A stretch of DNA of 64,000 nucleotides. Origin: Caproiciproducens sp. CPB-2 (lineage in GTDB: Bacteria > Bacillota > Clostridia > Oscillospirales > Acutalibacteraceae). The stretch is from positions 3,224,001 to 3,288,000 of the forward strand of contig NZ_CP142860.1 in assembly GCF_036287215.1 (NCBI RefSeq), given 5' to 3'. Shown here piece after piece: positions 1 to 12,243 of the stretch (positions within the stretch are counted from its first letter, which is position 1; each line of letters begins with the position of its first letter). The position numbers were made by a program, and so were the translations under genes. A model generated the notes under the pieces. That model was not told the origin of the DNA and did not search any database. It saw only the letters and a program-made list of their open reading frames with translations.

Positions 1-748
1 AACTCGCCATGTTGTTGAAGGCGATCGCCAGCTGGCCGATTTCGTCCTGGCTGGTGACCGGCACGCGCACGGAAAAGTTTCCGTCCCCGAAGGAGCGCGC
101 CGCCGCGGCCATATTGCGCAGCGGCTGGACCAGCTTATAGGAGAACAGCCACACCGCGCAGAAGGATACCATAAACGCGGCGATAGCGGCCAGCAGGAAC
201 ATCCGCAGGATTTCCCCGCGGAAAGAATTGAACGACCGCACATTGTAAGCCGTGAACACGGCGCCAATGGCGGTCTTGCTGCCGTCGATATTCACCACGT
301 TGATCGGCACCCCGACAATGTAATAAGGCTGGCTGTAAATTCCGCCCATGGTTCCCTGATTGTTGTACCCGCCGGAGATCGCCTTTTTCATGATTTCCTC
401 GCTGACATTCCGGCCGTCATTGATCCCGCTGGTGCTGTCGTAGGAGGCGATCACGATCTGGCCGTTCAGCTTTGTCACAAAGATATCCGCGTCGATGTTG
501 TCGGAAAAGGCCGCGATAAACGCCTTCATCCGGTCGGTGTGGATCGTATAGACGTTGTCCTCCACCGAAGTAACGCTGTCCGCCGCGATTGCCGCCACGC
601 TCTCGGCGTTCTTCCTCAGCAGGTTCCTTTTTTCCGTCTGCCAGTAGTTCGAAAAGAAAATCAGCATGACGAAGCTCAGGAACAGAAAGCTGATGAAAAT
701 AATCGAGGAGGTAATCCGCAGATACTTTTTAAACAGTGTTTTCTGCAT
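1..748 (-). CDS. Sensor histidine kinase, N-terminal part (cut by window edge)
   Basis: Membrane sensor of a two-component system; only the first ~249 residues are inside the window. After the ATG at 748 there is a first membrane segment (about residues 8-27), an extracytoplasmic region of about 150 residues (including VGVPINV), a second membrane segment (about 180-200), then a HAMP-like linker ending in DEIGQLAIAFNNM at the window edge. The dimerisation and ATPase domains lie outside, so kinase activity is inferred. The start lies 4 bp after the stop of the response regulator gene, so the two are co-transcribed and this is presumably its cognate kinase. The ligand cannot be told from the sequence. 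Confidence 0.85.
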   Translation of the reverse strand, partial: MQKTLFKKYLRITSSIIFISFLFLSFVMLIFFSNYWQTEKRNLLRKNAESVAAIAADSVTSVEDNVYTIHTDRMKAFIAAFSDNIDADIFVTKLNGQIVIASYDSTSGINDGRNVSEEIMKKAISGGYNNQGTMGGIYSQPYYIVGVPINVVNIDGSKTAIGAVFTAYNVRSFNSFRGEILRMFLLAAIAAFMVSFCAVWLFSYKLVQPLRNMAAAARSFGDGNFSVRVPVTSQDEIGQLAIAFNNMAS

Positions 749-751
749 TTT

Positions 752-1441
752 TTATTCCTTAACTTCAAATTTATAACCGACGCCCCAGACCGTTTTGAGC
801 GCCCACTTGTCGGAGACGCCTTCCAGTTTCTCACGCAGGCGCTTGACGTGCACGTCCACGGTCCGGCTGTCGCCGTAATAATCGAAGCCCCACACCTCGT
901 CGAGCAGCTGGTCGCGCGTAAAAACGCGGTTCGGGTTGCTCGCAAGGTGGTAAATCAGTTCCATTTCCTTCGGCGGCGTGTCGACCTGAACGCCGTTGAC
1001 CCGCAGCTCGTAGTTCGTAAGGTTGATGGAAAGCTTGTCGTATTTGACCTCTTTCACCAGCTCCTCGCTGTTTTTGCCCAGGCGGCGCAGCACGGCCTTA
1101 ATTCTGGCCACGACCTCCTTTGCCTCAAACGGCTTCACCACGTAGTCGTCCGCGCCCAGCTCCAGTCCGAGCACCTTGTCAAAGACCTCGCCTTTTGCGG
1201 TAAGCATGATGATCGGGCACTGCGATTTCTTGCGGATTTCCCGGCAGACCTGCCAGCCGTCCAGCTCGGGCAGCATGATGTCGAGCATAATCAGGTCGGG
1301 GGCTTCCGCGTCAAAAGCCTCCAGCGCCTTGCGTCCGTCGTTGGCGATCGCAACCTCAAAGCCTTCCTTTTCGATATAAAGCCTCAGCAGCTCACATATA
1401 TTCTGGTCGTCATCAACCACTAAAATTTTTCCAGCCGGCAT
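752..1441 (-). CDS. OmpR/PhoB-family response regulator
   Basis: DNA-binding response regulator of 229 aa, a full-length OmpR-type protein. Receiver domain at residues 1-120 with the acidic pocket DDD (10-12), phospho-acceptor Asp54 in LDIMLP and the conserved Lys in VVKPF; winged-helix output domain at about 130-229 with the usual TPKEMELI and RTVDVHVKRLREKLE motifs. It is the first gene of a two-gene minus-strand operon with the histidine kinase at 1-748. Family members activate or repress envelope, phosphate or antibiotic-response genes; which applies here is unknown. A sigma-A-like promoter lies at 1559-1587. Confidence 0.95.
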   Translation of the reverse strand: MPAGKILVVDDDQNICELLRLYIEKEGFEVAIANDGRKALEAFDAEAPDLIMLDIMLPELDGWQVCREIRKKSQCPIIMLTAKGEVFDKVLGLELGADDYVVKPFEAKEVVARIKAVLRRLGKNSEELVKEVKYDKLSINLTNYELRVNGVQVDTPPKEMELIYHLASNPNRVFTRDQLLDEVWGFDYYGDSRTVDVHVKRLREKLEGVSDKWALKTVWGVGYKFEVKE

Positions 1442-1558
1442 TTTTAACTTCCTCCTTCATACCCCGCAGCCGCAGCGTTTTGAATTGGACGGCATCAGGA
1501 AATACGCCTGATTTTTCATTCCGAACGGAACTGCCTCCAATCTGAATGTATATATCTG

Positions 1559-1587
1559 ATTATAAGGGAATTCCCCCGAAAAGTCAT
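1559..1587 (-). promoter_or_regulatory. Probable promoter of the two-component operon
   Basis: On the minus strand an ATGACT -35 hexamer (1582-1587) is followed by a 17-bp spacer and a perfect TATAAT -10 (1559-1564), about 115 bp upstream of the response regulator start. The spacer contains the palindrome GGGAATTCCC. The -10 is strong and the -35 matches 4 of 6. Confidence 0.5.
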
Positions 1588-1643
1588 GAATTTTTTATAA
1601 AAGTTTTTAAATAATATATGAATTGCCGGCCCGCCGCATGGTG

Positions 1644-1669
1644 TGCACCCCGTCAAGAGGACAATGAAA
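1644..1669 (+). repeat. Terminal inverted repeat of the IS (orfB side)
   Basis: Reads TGCACCCC, then AGAGGACAATGAAA, into the element; matches the opposite end with a one-base gap and a few mismatches. Confidence 0.7.
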
Positions 1670-1722
1670 AAATAAAAAGATTTTTAGGACTGCTGTCCGC
1701 CGGAACCGGCGGGCAGCAATTT

Positions 1723-2625
1723 TTACGCAGCTTTTGCGTACTGTGCATGGAACTCCATGGGTGTCATAACAGACAATCGGCGCTGCAGTCGCCGGTAGTT
1801 GTAAAAGTAAATATACTCTGAAATGGCTTGCGTGATCTGTTTCCGGTCGGTGAATTTGCGTCCATAGTACATTTCCCGTTTGAGGATACCCCAAAAGCCT
1901 TCCATCGGCCCATTGTCAATACAGTGCGCCACTCTGGACATGCTTTGCTTCATCTTGGCGGCATGCAATTTCGAGTGAAAAGAACGGCTGGTATACTGGT
2001 ACCCCCGGTCACTGTGAAATAGCGGGTGTGCGTCCGGATTAGCGGCCACGGCAGCATCCAGCGTATTGAATACCAACCTGTTGTCATTATGATCGCCTAC
2101 GGCATAGGCAACGATGCGCCGGTCGTACAAGTCCAGAATAGCGCTCAGATAAACCTTGCGGATTTCCGGGCCGATGAAATACTTGAATTCCGTTACATCG
2201 GTCAACCATTTTCGGTTCGGAGCGTCCGCATAAAATTTGCGGTTCAAATAGTTTTTGGCAATGTATTCCGGCGATGCCGCACTTTTTGTGCACCCGTGCC
2301 GACGGTATTTGACGCTGGACTGAATATGAAGTGCACGGTCGATGCGGAGTACTCGCTTGTCGTTGACATGAATGCCATGATGCCTGTCCAACTCATCCCG
2401 TATTCTGCGGTATCCCATATCCGTATGCAGGCTATGGATTTTCTCGACCTCGCCTGCGATGAGTTCGTTTTCCAACTCGCGGCTGCTTTTCGGGTGCTTC
2501 AGCCATCTGTAATACGCCGAGCGCGTGATGTGCAGAAAGCCGCAGAGTTTCCAAACAGGGAATACCCGTTCCGCAGACAGCGTGCTTACCGCGCCGTAAG
2601 CCGCCGGATGCCTGATGAAGCTCAA
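1723..2625 (-). CDS. IS3-family transposase OrfB (DDE integrase domain)
   Basis: Catalytic half of the transposase. The integrase core carries the DD35E triad: Asp in WLTDVTEF, Asp in FHSDRGYQY, and Glu in MEGFWGILK exactly 35 residues later. An N-terminal HTH_21-like segment (YYRWLKHP) precedes it. The annotated start is a TTG overlapping the orfA stop, but by analogy with IS150 the main product should be an OrfAB fusion made by -1 frameshifting: the -1 frame is open across the orfA end, reading SEGIGEEAT into this ORF. No internal stop or frameshift is seen. Confidence 0.93.
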   Translation of the reverse strand: MSFIRHPAAYGAVSTLSAERVFPVWKLCGFLHITRSAYYRWLKHPKSSRELENELIAGEVEKIHSLHTDMGYRRIRDELDRHHGIHVNDKRVLRIDRALHIQSSVKYRRHGCTKSAASPEYIAKNYLNRKFYADAPNRKWLTDVTEFKYFIGPEIRKVYLSAILDLYDRRIVAYAVGDHNDNRLVFNTLDAAVAANPDAHPLFHSDRGYQYTSRSFHSKLHAAKMKQSMSRVAHCIDNGPMEGFWGILKREMYYGRKFTDRKQITQAISEYIYFYNYRRLQRRLSVMTPMEFHAQYAKAA

Positions 2626-3302
2626 CGTCGCCTCCTCTCCAATTCCTTCACTTTTTTTAACAGAGCGTTCTCCATTTCCAGATCATAGTTTTTCCGTTCA
2701 AGCTGAGCAACCTTGTCTCTGAGTTCTTCTTCCGGCGTCCGGCTCGGAAGCGTCCCGGCCCGGTGTCCCCGCCGGTCCTCCAGCCCCGCCCTGCCCATAT
2801 TTCGGTATTTCCTCGTCCAGGTGTAAACCTGCTGGTAAGAAACTCGATACTTAAGCGCTGTACCGCCGTAATCATTCCCGTTGACGATACACGCTTTTAC
2901 GATCTCCATCCGTTCTTTCGCGGTTGTATCCCGGCCCTTCGTCATGCGACTCCCTCCCGTATGTATCCTGAAGTCTTCATGACAATTATATACCCTCAGC
3001 CAATCCCTGAGCTGCCGGGTATCACGGATTCCGTACTTTTCGCAGATTTCCTGAAGAGAACCTTTCCCAGCAAGATAATCCAAAACTGCCGATAGTTTCG
3101 TTTCCTTGCCGTATGCCCGGTCGTGTCCGTGGGTCAGAAACCCCGCAGGCCCTTCCGTCTTGTACCGACTGACCCAACGCGCAATCGTCTTGCAATCTAC
3201 TCCCGCCTGTTTTCCTGCTTCGCTGTATCCAATTTTGCCTGACAAATACAATTCTACAATACGGATCTTTTCTTCGGCTGTTGTCTTCTTCCTATTCGGC
3301 AT
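2622..3302 (-). CDS. IS3-family transposase OrfA (HTH protein)
   Basis: DNA-binding half of an IS150-like transposase, 226 aa. It holds two HTH units: residues about 8-50 (SEAGKQAGVDCKTIARWVSRY) and about 125-165 (YRVSYQQVYTWTRKY). A C-terminal leucine-zipper-like coiled coil follows (about 190-226, rich in L, E and K). Its stop overlaps the orfB start, and the A7 slippery run lies just upstream of the stop. OrfA alone normally binds the terminal repeats and regulates transposition. Confidence 0.92.
   Translation of the reverse strand: MPNRKKTTAEEKIRIVELYLSGKIGYSEAGKQAGVDCKTIARWVSRYKTEGPAGFLTHGHDRAYGKETKLSAVLDYLAGKGSLQEICEKYGIRDTRQLRDWLRVYNCHEDFRIHTGGSRMTKGRDTTAKERMEIVKACIVNGNDYGGTALKYRVSYQQVYTWTRKYRNMGRAGLEDRRGHRAGTLPSRTPEEELRDKVAQLERKNYDLEMENALLKKVKELERRRR
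2652..2658 (-). other. Programmed -1 frameshift site in the IS
   Basis: On the coding strand a run of seven A followed by G sits in orfA codons TTA AAA AAA GTG. Slippage by -1 enters the open orfB frame. This is the classic A-AAA-AAA/G slippery heptamer of IS3-family elements. A downstream stimulatory structure was not resolved. Confidence 0.8.
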
Positions 3303-3307
3303 AATTT

Positions 3308-3361
3308 TACCCCCAGACTGAAGAACAGTGCTTTTTTATTTCACTGTCCTATCTGGGGGTA
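3308..3361. repeat. 10-bp inverted repeat at the IS right end
   Basis: TACCCCCAGA (3308-3317) is the exact reverse complement of TCTGGGGGTA (3352-3361). The outer copy belongs to the terminal repeat and the inner copy lies just upstream of the orfA ATG. A transcript starting outside the IS could fold this hairpin over the orfA start region. Confidence 0.7.
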
Positions 3362-3401
3362 GCATATCAGCACAGTTTCGCAGCGCACGGCTTTCCACCA
3401 T

Positions 3402-3428
3402 GAAAAAAGGGAGCGCCGCAGCGCTCCC
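3402..3428 (-). terminator. Rho-independent terminator of leuCD
   Basis: On the minus strand the stem GGGAGCG/CGCTCCC is followed by a T6 run, 27 bp after the leuD stop. Confidence 0.85.
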
Positions 3429-3454
3429 ATCGAAATTCCATTCGTATGGCCCCG

Positions 3455-3937
3455 TTATTTCATGATGCTGTTTAACAATCCGCCCTTTGCGATGATATTC
3501 TGAATAAAAGGCGGAAACGGCTGAGCCTTATAGCTTTTCCCGCTGGACAGGTTTTTAATCACGCCGGTGTCGAAATCGACCTCCACCTCGTCGCCCGCCC
3601 GGATATCCTCGGCGGCCTGTGCGCATTCCAGAATCGGCAGCCCGATGTTGATGGCGTTGCGGTAAAAAATGCGGGCAAAGGTGGACGCGATCACGCAGGA
3701 CACCCCGCTGGCCTGAATCGCGATCGGCGCGTGTTCGCGCGAGGAGCCGCAGCCAAAATTTTTCGCCGCGACAATGATGTCGCCTTTTTTTACATTCTTT
3801 ACAAAATCCCTGTCGATATCCTCCATGCAGTGCGACGCCAGCTCCGCGTGAGAGGCGGTGTTCAGGTATCTCGCGGGAATAATCACGTCCGTGTCGACGT
3901 TGTCCCCGTATTTGTGTACAAATCCGTGTGCGTTCAT
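3455..3937 (-). CDS. leuD: 3-isopropylmalate dehydratase small subunit
   Basis: Small subunit of isopropylmalate isomerase, which interconverts 2- and 3-isopropylmalate in leucine synthesis. The length, 160 aa, is typical of the short archaeal/clostridial LeuD type. Residues seen: the substrate-loop motif [12 protein letters not shown] at about 60-72, the N-terminal [16 protein letters not shown], and the usual aconitase swivelling-domain fold pattern. The start ATG at 3937 is 12 bp from the leuC stop, so the subunits are co-translated. The operon ends with the hairpin at 3402-3428. No leuA or leuB is in the window. Confidence 0.96.
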   Translation of the reverse strand: MNAHGFVHKYGDNVDTDVIIPARYLNTASHAELASHCMEDIDRDFVKNVKKGDIIVAAKNFGCGSSREHAPIAIQASGVSCVIASTFARIFYRNAINIGLPILECAQAAEDIRAGDEVEVDFDTGVIKNLSSGKSYKAQPFPPFIQNIIAKGGLLNSIMK

Positions 3938-3949
3938 TTCAAGCCCTCC

Positions 3950-5212
3950 TCAGTCCAGTTTATCCGGGTCGGCAATACAGCCCGCCACGGCGCTCGCCGC
4001 GGCAACGGCCGGGCTGGCAAGATATACCTCCGATTCCACATGTCCCATGCGGCCCACAAAATTGCGGTTCGTCGTGGAAACCGCGCGTTCCCCTTTGCCC
4101 AGAATCCCCATATGCCCGCCGAGGCATGGGCCGCAGGTCGGCGTGCTGAACACGGCGCCGGCCTCCACAAAGATTTCCGCCAGCCCTTCGCGCAGGGCCT
4201 GCAGATAAATGGCCTGTGTGCCCGGCAGGACGATGCACCGCACGTGCCTGGCCACCTTCCTGCCCTTCAGGATGGAAGCCGCGATGCGCAGGTCCTCGAT
4301 CCGCCCGTTGGTGCAGGAGCCGATGACGCTCTGGTCGATCCTGATTTCCCCCACGTCGTCAATGACTCTGGTGTTCTCCGGCAGATGCGGAAACGCAACC
4401 GTCGGCCTGAGTTGCGACAGGTCGATTTCATAGGTCTCGTCGTAAACGGCGTCTTCGTCCGCCGCGTAGACCACCGGCTCCCGCTGGAAGCGGTCCTTTT
4501 CGTAGGCAAGCGTCACTTCGTCCACCGGGAAGATGCCGTTCTTGGCCCCGGCCTCGATCGCCATGTTCGCAATGCTGAGACGGTCGTCCATCGAAAGCGC
4601 CCTCACCCCTTCGCCGGTGAATTCCAGCGAGCGGTACAGCGCGCCGTCCACCCCGATCGTTCCGATCAGGTGCAGGATCACGTCCTTGCCGCTGACCCAT
4701 TTGGCGGGTTTGTTTTTCAGCACAATCCGGATGGCGGAAGGGACCTTGAACCATGTCTTTCCGGAAATCATGCCCGCCGCCATGTCGGTGGAACCGACGC
4801 CTGTGGAAAACGCGCCGAGCGCGCCGTAGGTACAGGTGTGGGAATCCGCGCCGATGACGCAGTCGCCCGGGCCGACCAGTCCCTGCTCCGGCAGCAGCGC
4901 GTGCTCAATGCCCATCTGCCCCACGTCGAAGAAATTGGTAATGCTGTATTTCTCCGCGAAGCCGCGCACCTGACGGCACTGCTCCGCCGCTTTGATGTCC
5001 TTGTTCGGCGTAAAATGGTCCAGCACTAAAGCGATCTTATCCTGATCAAAAACCGACGAAGCCCCGCATTTTTCAAACTCGTTGATAGCCACCGGCGAGG
5101 TGATGTCGTTGCCAAGCACCAGGTCCAGCTTCGCCTCGATCAGCTGCCCGGCCTCCACATGCTCCAGCCCGGCGTGCGCGGCCAGAATCTTCTGCGTCAT
5201 CGTCATTCCCAT
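3950..5212 (-). CDS. leuC: 3-isopropylmalate dehydratase large subunit
   Basis: [4Fe-4S] aconitase-family large subunit, 420 aa, matching the HacA/short LeuC class. Cluster ligands are visible as Cys in GSCTNGR and the pair in [10 protein letters not shown]. The ATG at 5212 follows AGGAGG with an 8-nt gap; a second ATG two codons later is less likely. It forms an operon with leuD. The upstream 120 bp hold no recognisable T-box or leucine-rich leader peptide, so how it is regulated is not shown by the sequence. Confidence 0.96.
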   Translation of the reverse strand: MGMTMTQKILAAHAGLEHVEAGQLIEAKLDLVLGNDITSPVAINEFEKCGASSVFDQDKIALVLDHFTPNKDIKAAEQCRQVRGFAEKYSITNFFDVGQMGIEHALLPEQGLVGPGDCVIGADSHTCTYGALGAFSTGVGSTDMAAGMISGKTWFKVPSAIRIVLKNKPAKWVSGKDVILHLIGTIGVDGALYRSLEFTGEGVRALSMDDRLSIANMAIEAGAKNGIFPVDEVTLAYEKDRFQREPVVYAADEDAVYDETYEIDLSQLRPTVAFPHLPENTRVIDDVGEIRIDQSVIGSCTNGRIEDLRIAASILKGRKVARHVRCIVLPGTQAIYLQALREGLAEIFVEAGAVFSTPTCGPCLGGHMGILGKGERAVSTTNRNFVGRMGHVESEVYLASPAVAAASAVAGCIADPDKLD

Positions 5213-5306
5213 CGCGATATCCTCCTATCATCCGTCCGCCTTCGCACCGTTCCCGCATCGGGCGGCGGACTGCGTCCGTGTCATTAATCGTATTATGGCA
5301 GGAAAC

Positions 5307-5336
5307 TTGAAAAAAGAATGTAACATGTGATACAAT
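5307..5336 (+). promoter_or_regulatory. Promoter of the Crp/Fnr-type regulator gene
   Basis: TTGAAA (5307-5312), 18-bp spacer, TACAAT (5331-5336) with an extended TGA immediately before the -10. Initiation would be near 5343, which argues against the upstream in-frame ATG at 5338 and for the start at 5473. Confidence 0.6.
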
Positions 5337-5472
5337 TATGCAAATATTATCGTGCCGATCAATTGGATATCAACCCAAAATGACCGTTTCTCCCCCGTTC
5401 GGAACAGGGAGAACCGCCGATTTGGTTTTGCAGCCGCAGATTGGCACAAAGAACGAACCGGAGGGATGGAAA

Positions 5473-6093
5473 ATGGAGCTTTTTCCGCAAAAAAACATAG
5501 GGGGCGTGTTGGAAAGATCCCACACGCCCCGCAGCTACGGAAAAGACCGTATGATTTACTGGCAGGAGGCCCCCGCCGGTGAATTTTATTATTTAAAGCG
5601 CGGAAAGGTAAAAATTTTCCTCAGCTCGGAAAGCGGCATGGAAAAAACCCTCACCGTTCTGGAGCCGGGAAGCATCTTCGGCGAAGCGGCCTTTTTCGAC
5701 GGGATGCCGAGAGTTTCCAGCGCCAAAACGCTGGTAAAATCCGAGATCATCACGGTCACCCGGCAAAGCCTGATGGACTGTATCCGCCGGGAGCCGCAGC
5801 TCGCCATGTATCTGCTCACCTATCTGTCGCAGACCATCCGCATGCTTTCCGCCCAGGTCAATTCCATGACCTTTCTGCAGGCCGACCAGCGGCTTGCGCG
5901 GCTGCTGCTCAGCCTGGAAAAAAACGGAACCGTGTCCGCCACCCACGACGATCTGGCCGGGCTCGCGGGCGTGTCGCGCGTGACCGTCAGCCGCATCCTG
6001 ACCCGGTTCGCACAAAGGGGCTGGACCGCCGCCCGCTACCGGGAGGTGGAAATTTTAGATGAAGCGGGGCTGAAAGGCTTTATCGAAGAATAA
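5473..6093 (+). CDS. Crp/Fnr-family transcriptional regulator
   Basis: Predicted DNA-binding regulator of 206 aa. An N-terminal cyclic-nucleotide-binding-like beta barrel (about 15-125, with GEFYYLKRGKVKIF and GSIFGEAAFFDG) is followed by a C-terminal winged helix (about 140-206) with recognition helix GVSRVTVSRILTRF. It has no Fnr-type cysteine cluster, so it is not an oxygen sensor of the classic kind. The start at 5473 is chosen because GGAGG precedes it by 7 nt; the frame is open further upstream but that ATG coincides with the predicted transcription start. It is divergent from leuCD and convergent with licT; no target is evident. Confidence 0.88.
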   Translation: MELFPQKNIGGVLERSHTPRSYGKDRMIYWQEAPAGEFYYLKRGKVKIFLSSESGMEKTLTVLEPGSIFGEAAFFDGMPRVSSAKTLVKSEIITVTRQSLMDCIRREPQLAMYLLTYLSQTIRMLSAQVNSMTFLQADQRLARLLLSLEKNGTVSATHDDLAGLAGVSRVTVSRILTRFAQRGWTAARYREVEILDEAGLKGFIEE

Positions 6094-6131
6094 AGCCGCA
6101 TCGGTCCCACTGCGTACCGAAGGAAATCGGT

Positions 6132-7004
6132 TCATCCTTCGCCCGGCTGCTCTGTCAGCTCGTGTTTTTCGGATGTATCAACCAAACGGGCCACATGCAG
6201 CGCCAAATACGCAACCTCTTCGTTGGGCAGAAACACATTATAATTCCGCAAAACATAGGTCCTGGTTTTTTCGGCACAAGCCATAGCCTCAGGATAGGCC
6301 TTTTGCATCTGTTGATACAGGAAATCGTCTTTGCTGTCCATCAACTTAGCCGAAAAAAAGCGTTCCGCAAAAAATTGCAGGTGGCTGATAAAGCGGGAAT
6401 AATTGATACTATCCGTGTCTCCCTGATAATGTATGCTATAAGTAACGATGTTGGCCAAATCTCTAATCAGCCTGGCAGCCTGCATGGCATCAAAACCCGC
6501 GCCAATGTCCTTGCGGGCATTCACGATATGGAACGCTATGTTGCCCGCCTCCTCTTCCGGCAGTTCAACATTCAAAAGTTCCTTCGTCCGCTGGAGTCCC
6601 CGTACCCCCACATCAAACTCCTTGCGGTAGAAATGCTTAATCTCCCAAAAAACACGATTTGTTACAATCAATCCTTTTTGCTGCCGCTCTACTGCAAAAT
6701 GCATATGATCTGTCAGCATCAGATAGATATGAGATGATAGCTTTTCGTTCAAAGTTTTCTCGGCATCGGCAACAATTTCCTGCGTCAGTTCCAGATACAC
6801 TGAAGGAATCGTCGAAAACAGTTTTAGCATTGGCTGCGCATCCGGATTAGACAAAGGGATAAATACCCGGTCGGAAGGCTGACGGGCGATCTCCTCCCCG
6901 GCCTTACGGTCATAGCCAATACCCTTGCCCAATAAAATAGACTCTTCCCCGGCATTATCAGCCACCAGCACAACGCTGCTGTTCAGCACCTTCCGTATTT
7001 GCAT
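6132..7004 (-). CDS. licT: BglG/LicT-type transcriptional antiterminator
   Basis: RNA-binding antiterminator, 290 aa. It has an N-terminal co-antiterminator RNA-binding domain (about 1-57, MQIRKVLNSS, GIGYDRKAGE) and two PTS regulation domains (about 65-170 and 175-285) with conserved histidines. In this family the unphosphorylated protein binds a RAT stem-loop in the leader of a beta-glucoside operon and prevents termination, and is controlled by phosphorylation from its cognate EII and HPr. Here it is the last gene of the bglP-bglA-licT operon, and a matching RAT lies at 10468-10501, so the loop is autoregulatory. The symbol is by family resemblance. Confidence 0.93.
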   Translation of the reverse strand: MQIRKVLNSSVVLVADNAGEESILLGKGIGYDRKAGEEIARQPSDRVFIPLSNPDAQPMLKLFSTIPSVYLELTQEIVADAEKTLNEKLSSHIYLMLTDHMHFAVERQQKGLIVTNRVFWEIKHFYRKEFDVGVRGLQRTKELLNVELPEEEAGNIAFHIVNARKDIGAGFDAMQAARLIRDLANIVTYSIHYQGDTDSINYSRFISHLQFFAERFFSAKLMDSKDDFLYQQMQKAYPEAMACAEKTRTYVLRNYNVFLPNEEVAYLALHVARLVDTSEKHELTEQPGEG

Positions 7005-7037
7005 TCGTCTCCCCCTCCTTTTCTTATCCTGAACAGG

Positions 7038-10339
<3,302 letters not shown>

Positions 10340-10467
10340 TAAAAACCTCCATACACTTATCCATCTTCCTTTTCTGTTTTGGCCCAAAACATCAAAAGAA
10401 AAAGACCCAACAGAACAACACTCAACCTTTACTGCGGCCATCGCATAAAAGTCTCATTTGTTCCGCC

Positions 10468-10501
10468 GGATCCTGCCTGCATTACCAGTGACATGTCCAA
10501 C
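10468..10501 (-). promoter_or_regulatory. LicT/BglG ribonucleic antiterminator (RAT) target
   Basis: The leader RNA reads GGACATGTCACTGG then TAATGCAGGCAGGATCC, matching the family RAT pattern (GGAT...TNACTG...GCAGGCA...ACC-like 3' arm). It lies 10-40 nt after the predicted transcription start and upstream of bglP. The competing intrinsic terminator was not clearly resolved: only short T runs follow. Confidence 0.75.
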
Positions 10502-10517
10502 TGAATAACTTATTGTT

Positions 10518-10546
10518 AGTATAGCAAAGGCTTTTTCCTTTTTCAA
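10518..10546 (-). promoter_or_regulatory. Promoter of the bglP-bglA-licT operon
   Basis: Minus-strand TTGAAA (10541-10546), 17-bp spacer, TATACT (10518-10523). The predicted start near 10510 gives a leader of about 170 nt containing the RAT. Confidence 0.8.
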
Positions 10547-10688
10547 TACTGTTTTTTCACAAAAAAGCATCATAAATTTATGCAAAATTGCGTCGTACAC
10601 AAGGATTACTTTTGGATATAATCCTTAATATACAGATTTGCACAATTTCCGGTCAGCAGCCCAAAAACCGGCACCTTATGGGGTAATT

Positions 10689-12200
10689 TTATTCCTTCGG
10701 CTTCATCGTCGGGAACAGAAGCACGTCGCGGATGGACGCGCTGTCGGTCAGGAGCATGACCAGGCGGTCGATGCCCATACCCATCCCGCCGGTCGGCGGC
10801 ATACCGTACTCCAGAGCGGTCAGGAAGTCTTCGTCGATCATATTGGCTTCTTCGTCGCCCGCGGCGCGCAGCTCCATCTGGCGCATAAAACGGCCGCGCT
10901 GGTCGATCGGGTCGTTCAGCTCGGAGTAGGCGTTCGCCAGCTCGCGGCGGGTAATAAATAGCTCAAACCGCTCCACCAGCTCCGGGCAGTCCTGCTTGCG
11001 CTTGGTCAGCGGAGAGACCTCCACCGGATAATCATAGATGAAGGTCGGCTGCAGGAGATGCTCCTCCACCTTTTCCTCAAACGCCAGCGACATGATATCG
11101 CCCCATTTGTCGGTGCTCTTGGTTACAAGCCCCAGCTCCTTAGCGACCGCTTTCGCCTTTTCGGTGTCGCCCTTGAAGGAGAGGAAATCAATTCCCGCGT
11201 ATTCCTTGATCGCGTCGTTCATGGAGAGGCGCTTGAACGGCAGGGCCAGACTGACGTCCTCGCCCTGATAGGTGATCTGATCGGACCCGCACGCCTTCAC
11301 GGCGCACTCGTGGATCATATTCTCGGTAATTTCCATCATCCCGCGGTAATCCGTGTACGCTTCGTAAAGCTCGATGGTGGTGAATTCCGGGTTGTGTTTG
11401 ACATCCATTCCCTCGTTGCGGAAAATGCGGCCGATTTCGTAGACGCGCTCCATCCCGCCGACGATCAGCCTTTTCAGATGCAGCTCCGTCGCGATCCTTA
11501 AGTACATATCGATGTCCAGCGTATTGTGATGCGTAATAAACGGCCGTGCGGCGGCGCCGCCCGCAATGTTGCTGAGCACGGGCGTCTCCACCTCGATATA
11601 GGCTTTTTCATCCAGAAAGCTGCGGATGGTCCTCATGATTTCACTGCGCTTGATAAAGGTATCCTTTACCTCCGGGTTGACGATCAGGTCAAGGTAGCGC
11701 TGGCGGTAGCGCAGATCGGTGTCCTTCAGCCCGTGGAATTTTTCCGGCATGGGCAGCAGCGATTTGGAGAGCAGCCTGATTTCTTTGGCGTGAACGGAAA
11801 TTTCTCCCCTGCGGGTTTTGAAAACATATCCCTTTACGCTGACAATGTCGCCCAGGTCCCAGTAGCTTTTCAGGTCGCTATAGCTTTCCTCGCCCACCTG
11901 GTCGATTTTCAGATAAACCTGTATCCTGCCGGTGCGGTCGTGGATATCCAGAAAACTCGCCTTGCCCATGTCGCGCCAGCTCATCATGCGGCCGGCGATG
12001 CATACGTCGCTGTTTTCCAGCTTTTCAAAGGACTGGCGGATTTCCTGCGCGGTCGTATCCCGCGGGCAGACCGTAATGGCAAACGGATCCCTGCCGGCCT
12101 GCTGAAGCGCGGTCAGCTTATCCCTGCGGATCTGCAGCAGTTCGCTGATATCCTGCTCCGGCTGGCAGGTTTCCTTCGTCTCATTGATCGTTTCGCTCAT
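10689..12200 (-). CDS. lysS: Lysyl-tRNA synthetase, class II
   Basis: Charges tRNA-Lys; 503 aa, the normal bacterial length. An N-terminal OB-fold anticodon-binding domain (about 60-160, with [15 protein letters not shown] region [16 protein letters not shown]) is followed by the class II core with motif 2 around [14 protein letters not shown] and motif 3 [10 protein letters not shown] near the C-terminus. The ATG at 12200 follows AGGAGAG at 6 nt. It lies 43 bp downstream of greA and is probably transcribed with it from the consensus promoter at 12893-12921. No T-box was seen. Confidence 0.97.
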   Translation of the reverse strand: MSETINETKETCQPEQDISELLQIRRDKLTALQQAGRDPFAITVCPRDTTAQEIRQSFEKLENSDVCIAGRMMSWRDMGKASFLDIHDRTGRIQVYLKIDQVGEESYSDLKSYWDLGDIVSVKGYVFKTRRGEISVHAKEIRLLSKSLLPMPEKFHGLKDTDLRYRQRYLDLIVNPEVKDTFIKRSEIMRTIRSFLDEKAYIEVETPVLSNIAGGAAARPFITHHNTLDIDMYLRIATELHLKRLIVGGMERVYEIGRIFRNEGMDVKHNPEFTTIELYEAYTDYRGMMEITENMIHECAVKACGSDQITYQGEDVSLALPFKRLSMNDAIKEYAGIDFLSFKGDTEKAKAVAKELGLVTKSTDKWGDIMSLAFEEKVEEHLLQPTFIYDYPVEVSPLTKRKQDCPELVERFELFITRRELANAYSELNDPIDQRGRFMRQMELRAAGDEEANMIDEDFLTALEYGMPPTGGMGMGIDRLVMLLTDSASIRDVLLFPTMKPKE

Positions 12201-12243
12201 TTGTAACTCTCCTAAATCATAGATTCACTTCTGCTGAAAAACG

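Larger units (their letters stand above)
1644..3363 (-). mobile_element. IS3-family (IS150-like) insertion sequence, apparently intact
   Basis: About 1.72 kb holding orfA and orfB on the minus strand, bounded by imperfect terminal inverted repeats: the left end (from about 1644) shares ACCCC, AGGACA and TGAAA blocks with the reverse complement of the right end (up to about 3363). Both ORFs are open, the DD35E residues are present and an A7 frameshift site lies in the overlap, so the element may still be active. No clear target-site duplication was found, so the outer boundaries are good only to a few bases. It sits between the two-component operon and leuD. Confidence 0.85.

Noticed and set aside
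5213-5306. T-box or leucine attenuator upstream of leuC
   Set aside because: The region is too short and shows no T-box sequence, leader peptide or antiterminator pair.
5338-5472. Longer N-terminus for the Crp/Fnr-type regulator
   Set aside because: The upstream ATG coincides with the predicted transcription start, and GGAGG precedes the ATG at 5473.
12201-12243. T-box upstream of lysS
   Set aside because: Only 43 bp separate greA and lysS; no conserved T-box elements.
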